Source: RYN-230 sp963851025 (GTDB lineage Bacteria > Actinomycetota > Actinomycetes > Streptosporangiales > Streptosporangiaceae). From it: 64,000 nt of DNA. Location: positions 372,001-436,000 of the forward strand of contig CAWKOA010000006.1 in the NCBI GenBank assembly GCA_963851025.1, given 5' to 3'. Of this stretch, positions 27,422-36,769 are shown piece by piece; positions within the stretch are counted from its first letter, which is position 1, and the number at the start of each line of letters is the position of its first letter. Below the pieces are notes generated by a model. The model searched no databases. It saw only the letters and a program-made list of their open reading frames with translations, and had not been told where the DNA came from. The translations under genes were made by a program, and so were the position numbers.

Positions 27422-28327
27422 AGTTTGAGGGCTCCTTCGGTGAGTCCGGCGACGAAATAGCGCATGGAGAAGCCGACGAGGACGAACATGGGCATGGTGG
27501 CGATGACGAACGCGGCGAACACCGATCCGCCGGAGGCTGAGGTTCAGGCCGAAGCTGCCGACGAACTGCTGCGACGCCGGCCGAGATGGTGGTGCGGTGC
27601 GGGTCCTGGATGACGATGGTGGGCCACAGGTAGTCGCCCCAGACGTTGATGGTGACCAGGATCGCGCCGGTGAGCAGGACCGGCCTGGTCAGCGGGGCGA
27701 CGATCCTGCAGCAGCACGCGGCGCTCCGGGCAGCCGTCGACCCGGGCGCTTTCCAGGATCTCCTTCGGGATCTGGTCGAAGAAGCCGCGGAAGATCAGCA
27801 CCAGCAGCGGCTGGGCGCTGGCCGCGTACGGCAGCACCAGGGCCCACCAGGTGTTGAACAGGTGCAGCTTCTGGATGGTCAGGAACAGCGGGATCAGGGT
27901 CAGCGTCCACGGGATCAGCAGCAGCGCGATGTAGGCCAGGAACAGCAGGTTCTTGCCGCGGAACTGCAGCTGGGAGAAGGCGTACGCGCCGAGCGCCGCG
28001 GCGCTCACGCCGAGCACGATGGACAGCGCGGCGACGATGATCGTGTTCAGCAGCGGCTGGGAGACGCCGGACCAGGCCTGCACGTAGTTCTCGTAGTCGA
28101 ACTGGGTGAACAGGGAGAACACGCCGCTGGTGAAGATGTCGTTCCCGGTCTTCAGCGAGTTCGAGACCACGAAGATGATCGGGAAATAGGTCATCACGAT
28201 GATCACCACGCCGGCCGCCACCGCGATCCAGCGGTAGCGGCGGCGCCGGTGCGCGGCGCGCCCGGCCGCCGCCCGGCGGGGGCCGGGCGGCGGGCGGGCT
28301 GGACTGGGTCCGGATCGCGGACGTCAT
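27418..28327 (-). pseudogene. carbohydrate ABC transporter permease, MalG-like (frameshifted)
   Basis: Starts ATG 28325-28327 (MTSAIRTQSS). Inner-membrane permease of the CUT1 family: YFPIIFVVSNSLKTGNDIF, then TIIVAALSIVLGVSAAALGAYAFSQLQF, IPWTLTLIPLFLTIQKL, and the EAA loop reading KEILESARVDGC. Shifts occur near 28230, 27710 and 27540-27570; the C-terminus FSMRYFVAGLTEGALKL, typical for MalG homologues, ends at the TGA 27418-27420. It pairs with the other permease and the binding protein of this operon for ATP-dependent sugar uptake; the ATPase is not encoded here and is probably a shared MsiK-type protein elsewhere. Confidence 0.83.
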
Positions 28328-28359
28328 GCGTTCCTGCTCGTCGGTGCATCCGGGCCCGC

Positions 28360-29896
28360 TCAGTACTTGCTGAGGTCGACGTGGTTGGTGGTGGCCCAGG
28401 AGTTCGCGGCGCTGGTCAGCAGGGACTGCCACTGGCTGGCGAAGGCGGAGTAGGACATCGACCCGTTCACGTAGGCCTGGACCAGCCGGAGGCCCGGAGT
28501 TGGTGGCCGCGGTGGACAGCACGTCGTCCAGGACGACGTCCACCACGGTCGGCGACCTTGCCGGCTGGGCACCAGGCTCTTCAGGCCGGGCAGGTTGACG
28601 GTGGGCGCGGCGGTCTCGGTCGGGATCTCGCCGCCCGGACTGGTTGATCTTGATCCAGTAGCCCAGGTGCTGCGGGGTGAACAGCCAGGCCAGGAAGTTC
28701 ATCACCGTCTTGGTCTTGGCCGGGGTCATGCTGTGGTCGGCCTGCTGCGAGGTGACGCCCCACTGGCCGTTGCCGTTCGGGCCGCCGATGACGCCGACCG
28801 TCGAGGTGCCGGTGGCCAGCGGGCGTGCTGGCGGTGGTGATCGGCGGCTCGGGGAACACGCCGAACTTGGCCGGTCGAGAAGCCCGCCGAGCTCAGCTGC
28901 GGGATGTACCAGCTGCCGCCCCACAGCACGCCGACCTTGCCCTGGGCCAGCAGGGACTGGGTGCTCAGCGGCGGGGTGGTGGCGTTCGGGGTTGGAGCAG
29001 GCGTCGTAGCCGCTCTGCCCGGTGGCCGAGTACCGGACCAGCTGGCCGAGCAGCTTCCACACCTCGGCGTAGCGGGGGTTGTGCATGCTGATGATGCCCT
29101 TGTGGATGCCGACCGCGACGTCGAGGCCGTTGGTGACCTGGGCGTGGTTGACGTCGAACTGGCTGACCTGGCCGGCCAGCAGCGAGGAGGTGGCCAGCCG
29201 CTCGAACCAGGACGGGTTGCACAGGCCGCCGTCGGCGAACATGATCGGCGTGATCCCGGCCGCCTTCAGCTTGCCCAGGTCGGTCACGAAGTCCGCCCAG
29301 CTGGCCGGCGCGGTGGTGATCCCGGCCTTGGCGAACGCGGCCTTGCTGTAGAACATGCCGGTCTCGACGTTGGAGCCGAGGATGATGTCGATGTCGCCGT
29401 TGGGCGAGGTCATGTACGGGACCGTGGACGGCGGAGAACAGCGACAGCCAGCTGGTGTTGCCGGCCACGTAGGGGTTCGGCTTCTCCAGGTAGGGCTTGA
29501 TGTTCTGCAGCAGGCCCTTGGGCAGCCCGCCCGAGGTGACCGGGCCGTACTGCTCCCAGACCAGGTCCGGCGCGGCGCCGCCGGACGCCTGGCTCTCCAC
29601 GGCCGCGTTCGCCGCGGTGATGCTGCGCGGTGTTGTTGGGCAGCCACTGCACGGTGAAGCCCTTGTGCGCCGCCTCGCACTGGGCGGTCAGCTTCTTCAG
29701 GCCCGCGTTGTCCGCGGCGGTGATGGGGCCGGTGTTGGGCGGCAGCACCGCCTTGATGACGACCGGCGCCGCCGCCGCTGCCGGACCCGCTGGAGGAGCA
29801 CCCGGCGGCCAGGCCGCCGGCCAGCAGCAGCGGCGGCCGCGGCGACGGCTGCTGACGGGCGGTCTGCTGTCGCACTGGGCAAGGATCTGTGCGCAT
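28360..29896 (-). pseudogene. extracellular solute-binding lipoprotein (frameshifted)
   Basis: Starts ATG 29894-29896 with GGAGG upstream. Lipoprotein signal with LAAGCSSSGSGSGGG. Family-1 type sugar-binding protein: LVWEQYGPVTSGG, GSNVETGMFYSKAAFAKAG, WADFVTDLGKLKAAGITPI, SWFERLATSSLLAGQ, VLWGGSWYIPQL, MNFLAWLFTPQHLG and the end NSWATTNHVDLSKY at 28360. Five or more single-base shifts interrupt it. It would be tethered outside the membrane and deliver a sugar, probably a rhamnose-containing oligosaccharide given the GH78 neighbour, to the two permeases. Confidence 0.84.
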
Positions 29897-29951
29897 AGGT
29901 CCCACCTCCTCGTGAGCGGTGATCGTGGGTGCAATCGGCGGGTAGTGCGGG

Positions 29952-30840
29952 CTACGCGGTGGTGCGCGGCCGGAGCAGGCGCATGGCGGTGAGGGTGAAG
30001 GCGAGCATGACCACGAAGAGCAGGGTGCCGATGGCCATGCCGTAGCCGTACTGGTCGTTCTGGAACGCGGACTGGTACATGTCGAGCCCGGGCACCAGGG
30101 ACGCGGTGCCCGGGCCGCCGTTGGTCAGCAGCAGGATCGGGATGAAGTTCTGCACCGCGAAGATGCCGGACAAGATGACCACGATGCGGAACTGGGGCAG
30201 CAGCAGCGGGACGTCGATGGTGAACACCCGCTTTCAGCGCGCCGACGCCGTCGATGGCGGAGGCGTCCAGCACGTCCTTCGGCAGGTTCTGCAGCCCGCC
30301 GAGGAAGATCAGGAACCCCAGGTTGGAGATCCACGGGAACCCGATCAGCAGGATGCTGGCCAGCACCAGGTGCGGGTCGCTGAGCCAGGTCGGCTGGGGC
30401 AGCCCGACCGCGCCGAGGAACACGTCGACCAGCCCGGACCCCGGCTGCAGCAGGTAGGCCCAGACCTCGATCAGGATCAGCGGGGGCAGCACGATCGGCA
30501 GCACCAGCAGGTACTTGGCCACCGTCCCGGACCGCCGCGGCATGTGCGTCACGACCTCCGCCGCGGTGAACTGGGACGACCAGCGTGATCGCGATGCTGC
30601 CGCCGGTCAGGATCGCGATGTTCTTCGCCTCGGTGCCGAACGTGGGCGACCTGGAGGTACTGCCTGGAACTGGGTGATCCCGGAGTAGACCGGCGGGGAG
30701 AACCCGTTCCAGGTGTAGAACCCGCCGATCAGGCTGCGCACCGCCGGGTAGTAGCTGAAGATCCCGATCAGCAGCAGGCTCGGCAGCAGCATCACCACCA
30801 GCACCGGCCGGTACCGGAAGCGAAGCCAGCTCAGGGTCAT
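29952..30840 (-). pseudogene. carbohydrate ABC transporter permease, MalF-like (frameshifted)
   Basis: First gene of the rhamnoside operon, ATG 30838-30840: RYRPVLVVMLLPSLLLIGIFSYYPAVRSL, then shifts near 30650 and 30560; YLLVLPIVLPPLILIEVWAYL, the EAA loop LPKDVLDASAIDGVGA, another shift near 30235, and FAVQNFIPILLLTNGGPG, a motif typical of the MalF/UgpA side of CUT1 importers. Ends TAG 29952-29954. Forms the membrane channel with the MalG-like partner. It diverges from an AraC-family regulator. Confidence 0.83.
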
Positions 30841-31004
30841 CGCGTGCCCTGGGTTTCCGGTGAGGTGAACGGGGCGGATCTGAGGGCGATCATTCGCCGT
30901 CAGGGCAGGCCAGGGCTAGGCCGAGATGCACGGCTGGTAGCACAGAATTAACTTTGGCCGTGATCTGCGCGGTATGCGTCCGGCGCTGGAAGTCGGACGA
31001 GGAC

Positions 31005-31912
31005 ATGCCGCTGGACACCAGCCGGGACCTGTTCCACTTCAACGAGGAAGGCGCGCTGGCCTACGCGGGCCGCCACCTGCACGCCTGGGACAGCCCGCTG
31101 CACACGCACAGCTTCGTGGAGATCGCTTTCGTCATCGGCGGCAGCGGCACGCACCACTCGCTGGCCGGCCGCCAGCAGCTGGAGCCCGGCGACGTGGTGC
31201 TGCTCCGGCCCGGCGTCTGGCACGGCTACGAGGACTGCCACCGGCTGGAGCTGTTCAACTGCTGCTTCAGCAGCGAACTGCTCCGCCGGGAGCTGGCCTG
31301 GACCCGGGAGGACCCGCTGCTCGGGTACCTGCTGTGGACCGGGCCCTACTCGGCGGAGGGCCGCGGCCTGCTCACCACGCACCTGGATCCGGCCGCCTAC
31401 GGCGAGTGCCTGGCCCACCTCACCGCGCTGGAGGCCCTGCGGCACCGCCCGGTCGCCGAGCACCGCGGCGACATCGTGGGCCGGCTGGCCCTGCTGTTCA
31501 GCGGGCTGGGCCGGGCCATCGTGCCGGGCCCAGGGCCCGGTGCCGGACCTCGGCTCGCCGGTCCACCCGGCGGTCGGCCAGGCGATGCGGCTGCTGGAGG
31601 CCCGGCTGGCGCACCACTGGACGCTGACCGAGCTGGCCGCCGAGCTGCACCTCGCGCCCGGCTACCTGGTCCGCCTGTTCAAGGCGGCGGCGGGCCTGCC
31701 GCCGATGGCCTACCTCGCCCAGCTGCGCGCCGAGTACGCCGCCACCCTGCTGCTGCACTCCGACCAGCCCGTCACCTGCATCGGCCGGGAGGTCGGCTGG
31801 CCCGACCAGAACTACTTCGCCCGCCGGTTCAAGGCCCACTACGGGCTCAGTGCCACCACCTACCGCGCCCGCTTCGCCCATGACGCGGCACGCCTGCACG
31901 CCCGGGGAGCTG
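31005..31912 (+). pseudogene. AraC-family regulator (frameshifted)
   Basis: N-terminal cupin sensor domain (HTHSFVEIAFVIGGSGTH, QLEPGDVVLLRPGVWHGY), a frameshift near 31535, then a complete AraC DNA-binding domain with two helix-turn-helix units: LTELAAELHLAPGYLVRLFK and ITCIGREVGW-type region ending YFARRFKAHYGLSATTYR. ATG 31005 is taken as start. The present frame has no stop until 32166, inside the antisense MBL gene, so a further indel near 31900 is likely and the end given is approximate. Divergent from the rhamnoside uptake operon, so it is probably its sugar-responsive activator. Confidence 0.78.
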
Positions 31913-32584
31913 TCAGCCGTGCAGGACGGCGGTGTGGTGGCAGAAGTGGACCCGGTCGGCGCCTAGCGCGTGCATCCGGGCCAGCGAGCCCTGCCACGCG
32001 GCGAAGTCGGCGGCCTGCCCGTCCGGCAGCCGGGCGGGGTCCGCGGCAGGCGGCTCGCGGTACTGGCGCGGCGTGTACGCGGCGTCGCCGGTCAGCAGGT
32101 CGGCCGAGCCGTCGCCGGCCCGGACCACGACGGATTGGTGGCCTGCGGTGTGGCCCGGCGTGGTGATGACCGACACCCCCGGCAGGATCTCCGCGTCGCC
32201 GTCGAGCAGCTCGAACGACGCGTTCATGAAGCCGAGCCAGTCGCACAGCTCCGGCGCCTCCCGCTGCGCGCGGGCCAGCTCGGCCCGCTGGACGTAGACG
32301 GGCGCGTGCGCGAAGACCGCGTTCTGGCCGCAGTGATCGAAGTGCAGGTGCGTGTTGATGACCAGCCCGATGTCGGCGGGCGTCATCCCGATGCCGGCCA
32401 GCGCGTCGGCGGCGGTGCGGTTGACCACGCGCCAGTCGCTCAGCAGCTCGTCGGGGCCGCCGACGCCGGTGTCGACCAGCGCGGCGCCGCCGGGGTGGAT
32501 GATGACGAACCCGTGCACGGGCCACTCCCCGCCGTCGGGGCCGTGCAGGGCGGCCAGGTGCAGCCGCCTGATTTCCAGGGTCAT
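31913..32584 (-). CDS. MBL-fold hydrolase (lactonase-like)
   Basis: About 223 residues from ATG 32582-32584 (GGAAAG upstream). Metallo-beta-lactamase fold with the zinc motif NTHLHFDHCGQN (HxHxDH), TPGHTAGHQSV (third His), LLTGDAAY (bridging Asp) and a terminal CHHTA His. The order and the Tyr/Asp-rich context resemble AiiA/AttM-type N-acyl-homoserine lactonases, but other lactone or ester hydrolases share them. Probable cytoplasmic di-zinc hydrolase. Alternative upstream starts exist in the same frame, but the domain begins here (MTLEIRRLHLAALHG). Confidence 0.82.
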   Translation of the reverse strand: MTLEIRRLHLAALHGPDGGEWPVHGFVIIHPGGAALVDTGVGGPDELLSDWRVVNRTAADALAGIGMTPADIGLVINTHLHFDHCGQNAVFAHAPVYVQRAELARAQREAPELCDWLGFMNASFELLDGDAEILPGVSVITTPGHTAGHQSVVVRAGDGSADLLTGDAAYTPRQYREPPAADPARLPDGQAADFAAWQGSLARMHALGADRVHFCHHTAVLHG

Positions 32585-32713
32585 GCGCTTTCCAGGGTCA
32601 TGACGCGCTCCCGGGGACATGGGACAGGGGGGAGCACCATGGTCCACGGCCGCCATCCCGGCCGCGTTGGGATGGTACGGCGCCCCGACGCGCCGCGACA
32701 GGTGGCACCAGCG

Positions 32714-33374
32714 TCAAGTACTGCCACGCTGGCGCAGGAGCCGCGCGACTTCGCGGAATGGCACCACCAGGTAGACCGCGATGACCGAAGTACAGCGCTA
32801 CTGCCAGCTACCGGCAAGGCGAGCCCGATGAGGATCGCGATCACGTACCCGGTGACGACGGGCAGGAGTTTTCGCTGCGGTCCGTGCGCAGTTCCTCGTC
32901 GTCTTGGTGCGGTGAGTAGAGGTGCTCACGCCGCGCGTAGGCGTCCAGGGCGGACCCGAGGAGGCGGATGGCCAGGAGGGTGAGCCCGTACATGGTGACG
33001 TACACCCGTTCGCCGCTGGTGTTATGCAGCGCCTCGGCGACGAGCCGGGTCGGGAACGGCAGGAAGACCACCACCAGCAGGAGCGAGCAAGTTGAGCCGC
33101 AGGAGGAGCGGATCGGTCCGTGCGTGCCGACCGGGCAGGGGGCCTGCGGCGAGCCACGCAGCCGCCGATGGTCAAGAAGCTGGTGACGTAGGCCAGGTAG
33201 GACGGGCCAGGCATGCAGCACCTGCTGCAGGGGTGTGCCCGGCGGGTGCAGCGCGATGTCCAGGACGAGCAGCGTGATGGCGAATCCGAACACGCCGTCG
33301 CTGAATCCCTCCATCCGGTCCTTGCTGAGCAAGCCGGTGACCGCGCGGTGCCTCTCCGTCAGCTGGCATGGCAC
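32714..33374 (-). pseudogene. TMEM175/DUF1211-type potassium channel (frameshifted)
   Basis: Starts at GTG 33372-33374 with AAGGAG 5 nt upstream. Contains the DUF1211 signature RMEGFSDGVFGFAITLLVLD, whose FSDG is the potassium filter motif of bacterial TMEM175. Then YLAYVTSFLTIGG is in another frame, LLLVVVFLPFPTRLVAEAL in the first, and the last helices (VIAILIGLALPVAG, then AVYLVVPFREVARLL) in two further frames, ending at the TGA 32714-32716. At least four shifts separate these parts. If intact it would be a six-helix potassium-leak channel of ~218 residues. Confidence 0.7.
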
Positions 33375-33408
33375 TGTCTCCTTCGCACCGGCTGGCAGAA
33401 GTGGCAGC

Positions 33409-34227
33409 TTACGGACCCAAGTCCCCGGGCCGCCCCGCGTCCGGATGAAGCCGGCCGCTTTGACCATTGCCTTGGCCGGCTGGCTCACTCTGGCATGGTG
33501 AGCGGTCCTGGCCGGCCGATCGTCCCCGGGACGGGCGATGGCCGCACGCGCACTGGGCCGTGGTCGCCGCGGCACCGCACGCCCCGTTGCCCGCTAAACG
33601 GGCGCCGGGTACCAGTTCGACATCGACTACAGCCATCTGCCCGGCGACCCGCACGCCAGCCAGGGCACGGGAGGCTGGGTCTACGCCCCGGGCTCCCCGG
33701 TGGCGGCCTGGCGCTAGCAGCGGGACCTGGATGGTCAGGCAGTCGGCCGAGCGGTGCGTGGACGCCCCGGTCCAGTGACCGGCGATCATGGCCAGCACCT
33801 CACGGTTGCCAGGCAGCACGTCCATGCTGAGGGCGGTCACGCCCCGGGCCCGGGCCTGGCTGAGCAGCGCGCGCACCAGGGCTGCGCCCAGCCCCTGACC
33901 CTGCCAGCCGTCGGCCACCACGACGCCGATCTCGGTCACCAGTCCGTCCGGCGGGTCGGCCCGGTCCACGGCCATCGCGTGCCCGATGATGAGGCCGCCG
34001 TGCGTGGCGATCAGGACATCGGTGCGGCTGGCGCCACGGCCGGCGGCGCCGCAGGCCAGGCGGACCATGGCCGGAGTCGGCCGGACCGGCGCGAAGAACC
34101 GCTGGACACGGGTGCGCAGGGACAGCCCGCCGAAGAAGGCGCCGAGCGCGGCCAGGTCAGCGGGATCCGGCCGCCGGATGGTGGCGGTCACGCCGGCGGG
34201 AACCTGGTACACCTGAGTTCGGTTCAC
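33409..34227 (-). CDS. GNAT-family N-acetyltransferase
   Basis: Starts at GTG 34225-34227 (VNRTQVYQVPAG), consistent with a leaderless promoter; TTG 34263 is an alternative but overlaps the -35 box. Residues ~15-165 are a GNAT domain: TATIRRPDPADLAALGAFF, the acetyl-CoA motif VVVADGWQGQGLGAALVRALL, and MDVLPGNREVLAMI. The domain should end near residue 170; the following ~100 residues are low complexity and overlap nothing conserved. A TAG one base out of frame at 33714-33716 sits at the expected end, so the tail may come from an indel. Acetyl acceptor unknown. Confidence 0.72.
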   Translation of the reverse strand: MNRTQVYQVPAGVTATIRRPDPADLAALGAFFGGLSLRTRVQRFFAPVRPTPAMVRLACGAAGRGASRTDVLIATHGGLIIGHAMAVDRADPPDGLVTEIGVVVADGWQGQGLGAALVRALLSQARARGVTALSMDVLPGNREVLAMIAGHWTGASTHRSADCLTIQVPLLAPGRHRGARGVDPASRALAGVRVAGQMAVVDVELVPGARLAGNGACGAAATTAQCACGHRPSRGRSAGQDRSPCQSEPAGQGNGQSGRLHPDAGRPGDLGP

Positions 34228-34276
34228 AGACTCAGCATGGTCACCGGTTGCTGAGTCTGTCAACCAGACTTAGCCT
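34227..34276. promoter_or_regulatory. divergent leaderless promoters with overlapping operator
   Basis: cagactcagc (34227-34236) and gctgagtctg (34250-34259) are a perfect 10-bp inverted repeat, and cagact recurs at 34265-34270, pairing with agtctg (34254-34259) across 5 nt. Rightward: TTGCTG (34248-34253), 17-nt spacer, TAGCCT (34271-34276), then the HxlR ATG at 34283. Leftward: TTGACA (complement of 34258-34263), 18-nt spacer, CATGCT, then the GNAT GTG at 34227. Both start codons sit where the transcription start is expected. Confidence 0.6.
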
Positions 34277-34282
34277 GGGATC

Positions 34283-34759
34283 ATGGAACGGACCTGGATC
34301 ATGGACTACGACCCGGCCAACTGCGCGGTGGGCGCGGCGGTGGCGATCCTCGGGGAGCGGCCCACGTTCCTCGTGCTGCGCGAGGCGTTCAACGGCGTGC
34401 GCCGGTTCGCTGACATGCAGCGCCGGACCGGCATCCCCCGTCAGGTCCTCAGCGACCGGCTGGCCCACCTGGTCCAGGAAGGACTGCTGCGCAAGGTGCC
34501 CTACCAGGACAGCGGCCAGCGCAGCCGGCACGAGTACCGGCTTACCCCCAAGGGCCTGGACCTGTACCCCGTGCTGGTCGGGCTGATGCGGTGGGGCGAC
34601 CAGTACGCGGCCGGGCCGGGCGGTCCCCCGGTCCTGCTCCGTCACCGGGACTGCGGCCAGCCTGTGCGGTTGCAGCTGTCCTGCGACGCCGGGCACGTCC
34701 TGGAGTCCGCGCGCGACGTCACCCCGGTGCCCGGACCCGGGGCCCGCAAGATCGCCTGA
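34283..34759 (+). CDS. HxlR-family transcriptional regulator
   Basis: 158 residues. Winged-helix HxlR domain: CAVGAAVAILGERPTFLVLREAF, RRFADMQRRTGIPRQVLSDRL (recognition helix), LVQEGLLRKVPYQDSGQRSRHEYRLT (wing). The C-terminal part has two Cys (HRDCGQ, LSCDAGH), which could serve as a redox or metal sensor. It diverges from the GNAT gene over a perfect inverted repeat that overlaps both promoters, so autoregulation and control of the acetyltransferase are likely. Length is slightly above the family norm. Confidence 0.88.
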   Translation: MERTWIMDYDPANCAVGAAVAILGERPTFLVLREAFNGVRRFADMQRRTGIPRQVLSDRLAHLVQEGLLRKVPYQDSGQRSRHEYRLTPKGLDLYPVLVGLMRWGDQYAAGPGGPPVLLRHRDCGQPVRLQLSCDAGHVLESARDVTPVPGPGARKIA

Positions 34760-34762
34760 CCG

Positions 34763-36677
34763 CTACCGTCCGCGGCCGGCGGCCGTCAGCAGAGTGTGCT
34801 GGGCGGCCATCCGGGTCGGCGCGTTGACCGCGCCGTATCCGGCGTAGTCCCCGCGGCGCTGGACCACCTCGATGAACAGCCGCAGCCCGAGCTGCGCGGT
34901 GTAGAAGTGGAAGAATTCGCCCCCAGCGTCCCGGTCGTAGAGAATGCCCGAGTCGAGCAGCCGGGTGACGGTGCCCTCGTCCAGGTCCAGGCGGGCCTGC
35001 AGATCCTCGTAGTAGTTCTCCGGGATCGCCAGCAGCGGGGCACCGGCCGCCCGCAGCGCGGCGCTCACCGCGAACACGTCGTCGCAACTGAACGCCACGT
35101 GCTGCGCGCCCGGCCCGGCGCGGCTACCCAGCGGCGGCATGTTCAGCGCGATCCGCACGCCGCCCGCCGCCCCATCCGCGGAGCTCAGGACGCGGCTGCG
35201 GACCAGACCCTGAGGGTCGGCGAGCTCCAGGTCATCGCCCGGTTCCAGGCCTAGCACGGCCCGCAGGAAGAGCACCGAGTCGTCGAAGCGGTCGAACGGC
35301 GCGGCCAGGGCGACGTGGTCGATCCCGGTCAGCCGGCCCGGTCCAGCCCGCGAGCCGGCGGCGGTGGCCGGAGGCGGCGCCGCTGAAGTCGCCCAGCCAT
35401 TCGTCATCGTGCTGGCAGAACAGCAGCGTCGTCCCGGCCGGTGTCCGGATCGAGGGCAGGTCGGCCTCACCGTGGCCGCGCCTGCGCGGCAGGACAGGGG
35501 CCAGGTACTGCTCGGCGCGGTCGGCGAGGGCCGCGCTGTCCGTGGTGCGCAGCCCCAGCGCGGTGAGCTGCGGGTCGCGCCGGAATCCGTCCGGGCTGGT
35601 GCTCCCGGCCGGGTCGGTATTCAGGACCAGGTACGCCCCGGCGTGCCGCCACAGCGCGGCGTTCTTGGTCCGGTGCACGCCGGCCCGGGTGAAGCCCAGC
35701 GTGCCCAGCGTGTCGGCCAGGGCCGGCGCGTCGGCCGCGGTGGCGGCGATCTCGGCGAAGGCGAGGCCGGGCCGGGACGCAGCAGGCTGTCCCGCGGCCG
35801 ACGCGGGCGGCGCGGCCGGGGCGGCGGGTGGCGCGAACAGTTCGAGTGGCCCGCCGCCCGGCGGCCGGACCCGGAGCGATTCCTCCAGGTAGAGCAGGGA
35901 GCGCATCGCATCCAGCGCCGTGGCCTCCGGTTCGGCCTGCCGGAAGGTGTCGCTGAACACCTCCAGCGAGAGGGGCCCGCGGTATCCGGCCGCCAGCACG
36001 TGCCCGAGGAAGCCCGGGAGGTCGAAGCCTCCCTGTCCCGGGAAGCAGCGGTAGTGCCGGGACCACTGCAGCACGTCCATGGCCAGCACCGGCGCATCGG
36101 CCAGCTGCAGGAAGAAGATCTTCTCGGCGGGCAGGCGGCGGATACCCGCGGGGTCCGAGCCGCGGGACAGGATATGGAAGCTGTCGAGGCACACGCCGAG
36201 CGCCGGATGGCCGGCCGCCCGGACGATCTCCCACGAGTGCTGATAGTCGTTGACGTGACGGCCCCAGGCCAGGGCCTCGTAGGCGATCCTCATGCCGCGG
36301 GCCGCGGCCCGCCCGGCCAGGGCGTGCAGGTGCTCCGCGGCCAGGGCGTCGTCGTCGATGGAAGCCGGGGAGACGTTGGAGCACACCAGCATGGTGTCCG
36401 CGCCCAGCCGCTCCATGACGCCGAACTTGCGCTCGGCCCGCTTGAGGCTGGCGGTGAAGCGGTCGGGGGGCATCGCCTCGAAATCACGAAACGGCTGGTA
36501 GAGCTCGATCGCCAGACCGAGGTCGGCCGCCTGCCACCGGATCCGCTCGGCCGGGACCGGCGCGTTGACCAGGTCACTCTCGAAGATCTCCACGCCCTGG
36601 AACCTGGCCTGCGCGATCGCGGCCAGTTTCTCGGGCAGGGTGCCGCTGACCGACACGGTGGCGATCGATTTGCGCAT
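34763..36677 (-). pseudogene. quiC: 3-dehydroshikimate dehydratase, two-domain (one frameshift)
   Basis: Two fused domains, ~637 residues. N-terminal sugar-phosphate isomerase/epimerase TIM barrel (MRKSIATVSVSGTLPEKL) with metal ligands in YEALAWG (Glu), CLDSFHIL (Asp, His), FLQLADAP (Gln) and SLEVFSDTF (Glu). C-terminal VOC/HPPD-like domain with GIDHVALAA (His), QHVAFSCDD (His) and LFIEVVQRRGDYAGYG (Glu). This is the QuiC/AsbF-related bifunctional family that dehydrates 3-dehydroshikimate to protocatechuate. A single shift near 35370-35390 splits it in the linker before the second domain. It ends 4 bp from the convergent HxlR gene and follows the ABC importer and an AroE-like enzyme. Confidence 0.87.
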
Positions 36678-36716
36678 GCGGGCCTGCTCCTTGCCTCGCC
36701 GGGGATCGCGGGTGAG

Positions 36717-36760
36717 CCGGCCGTCCGGCCCGGCCTGGAGGGACCGGGCCGGACGGCCGG
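36717..36760 (-). terminator. perfect 17-bp intercistronic hairpin
   Basis: ccggccgtccggcccgg (36717-36733) and ccgggccggacggccgg (36744-36760) are exact inverted repeats with a 10-nt loop. It lies 10 bp after the binding-protein stop and ~40 bp before the dehydratase start. No T-tract. It could stabilise the upstream binding-protein message or partly terminate transcription. Confidence 0.72.
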
Positions 36761-36769
36761 GCCGCTGCG

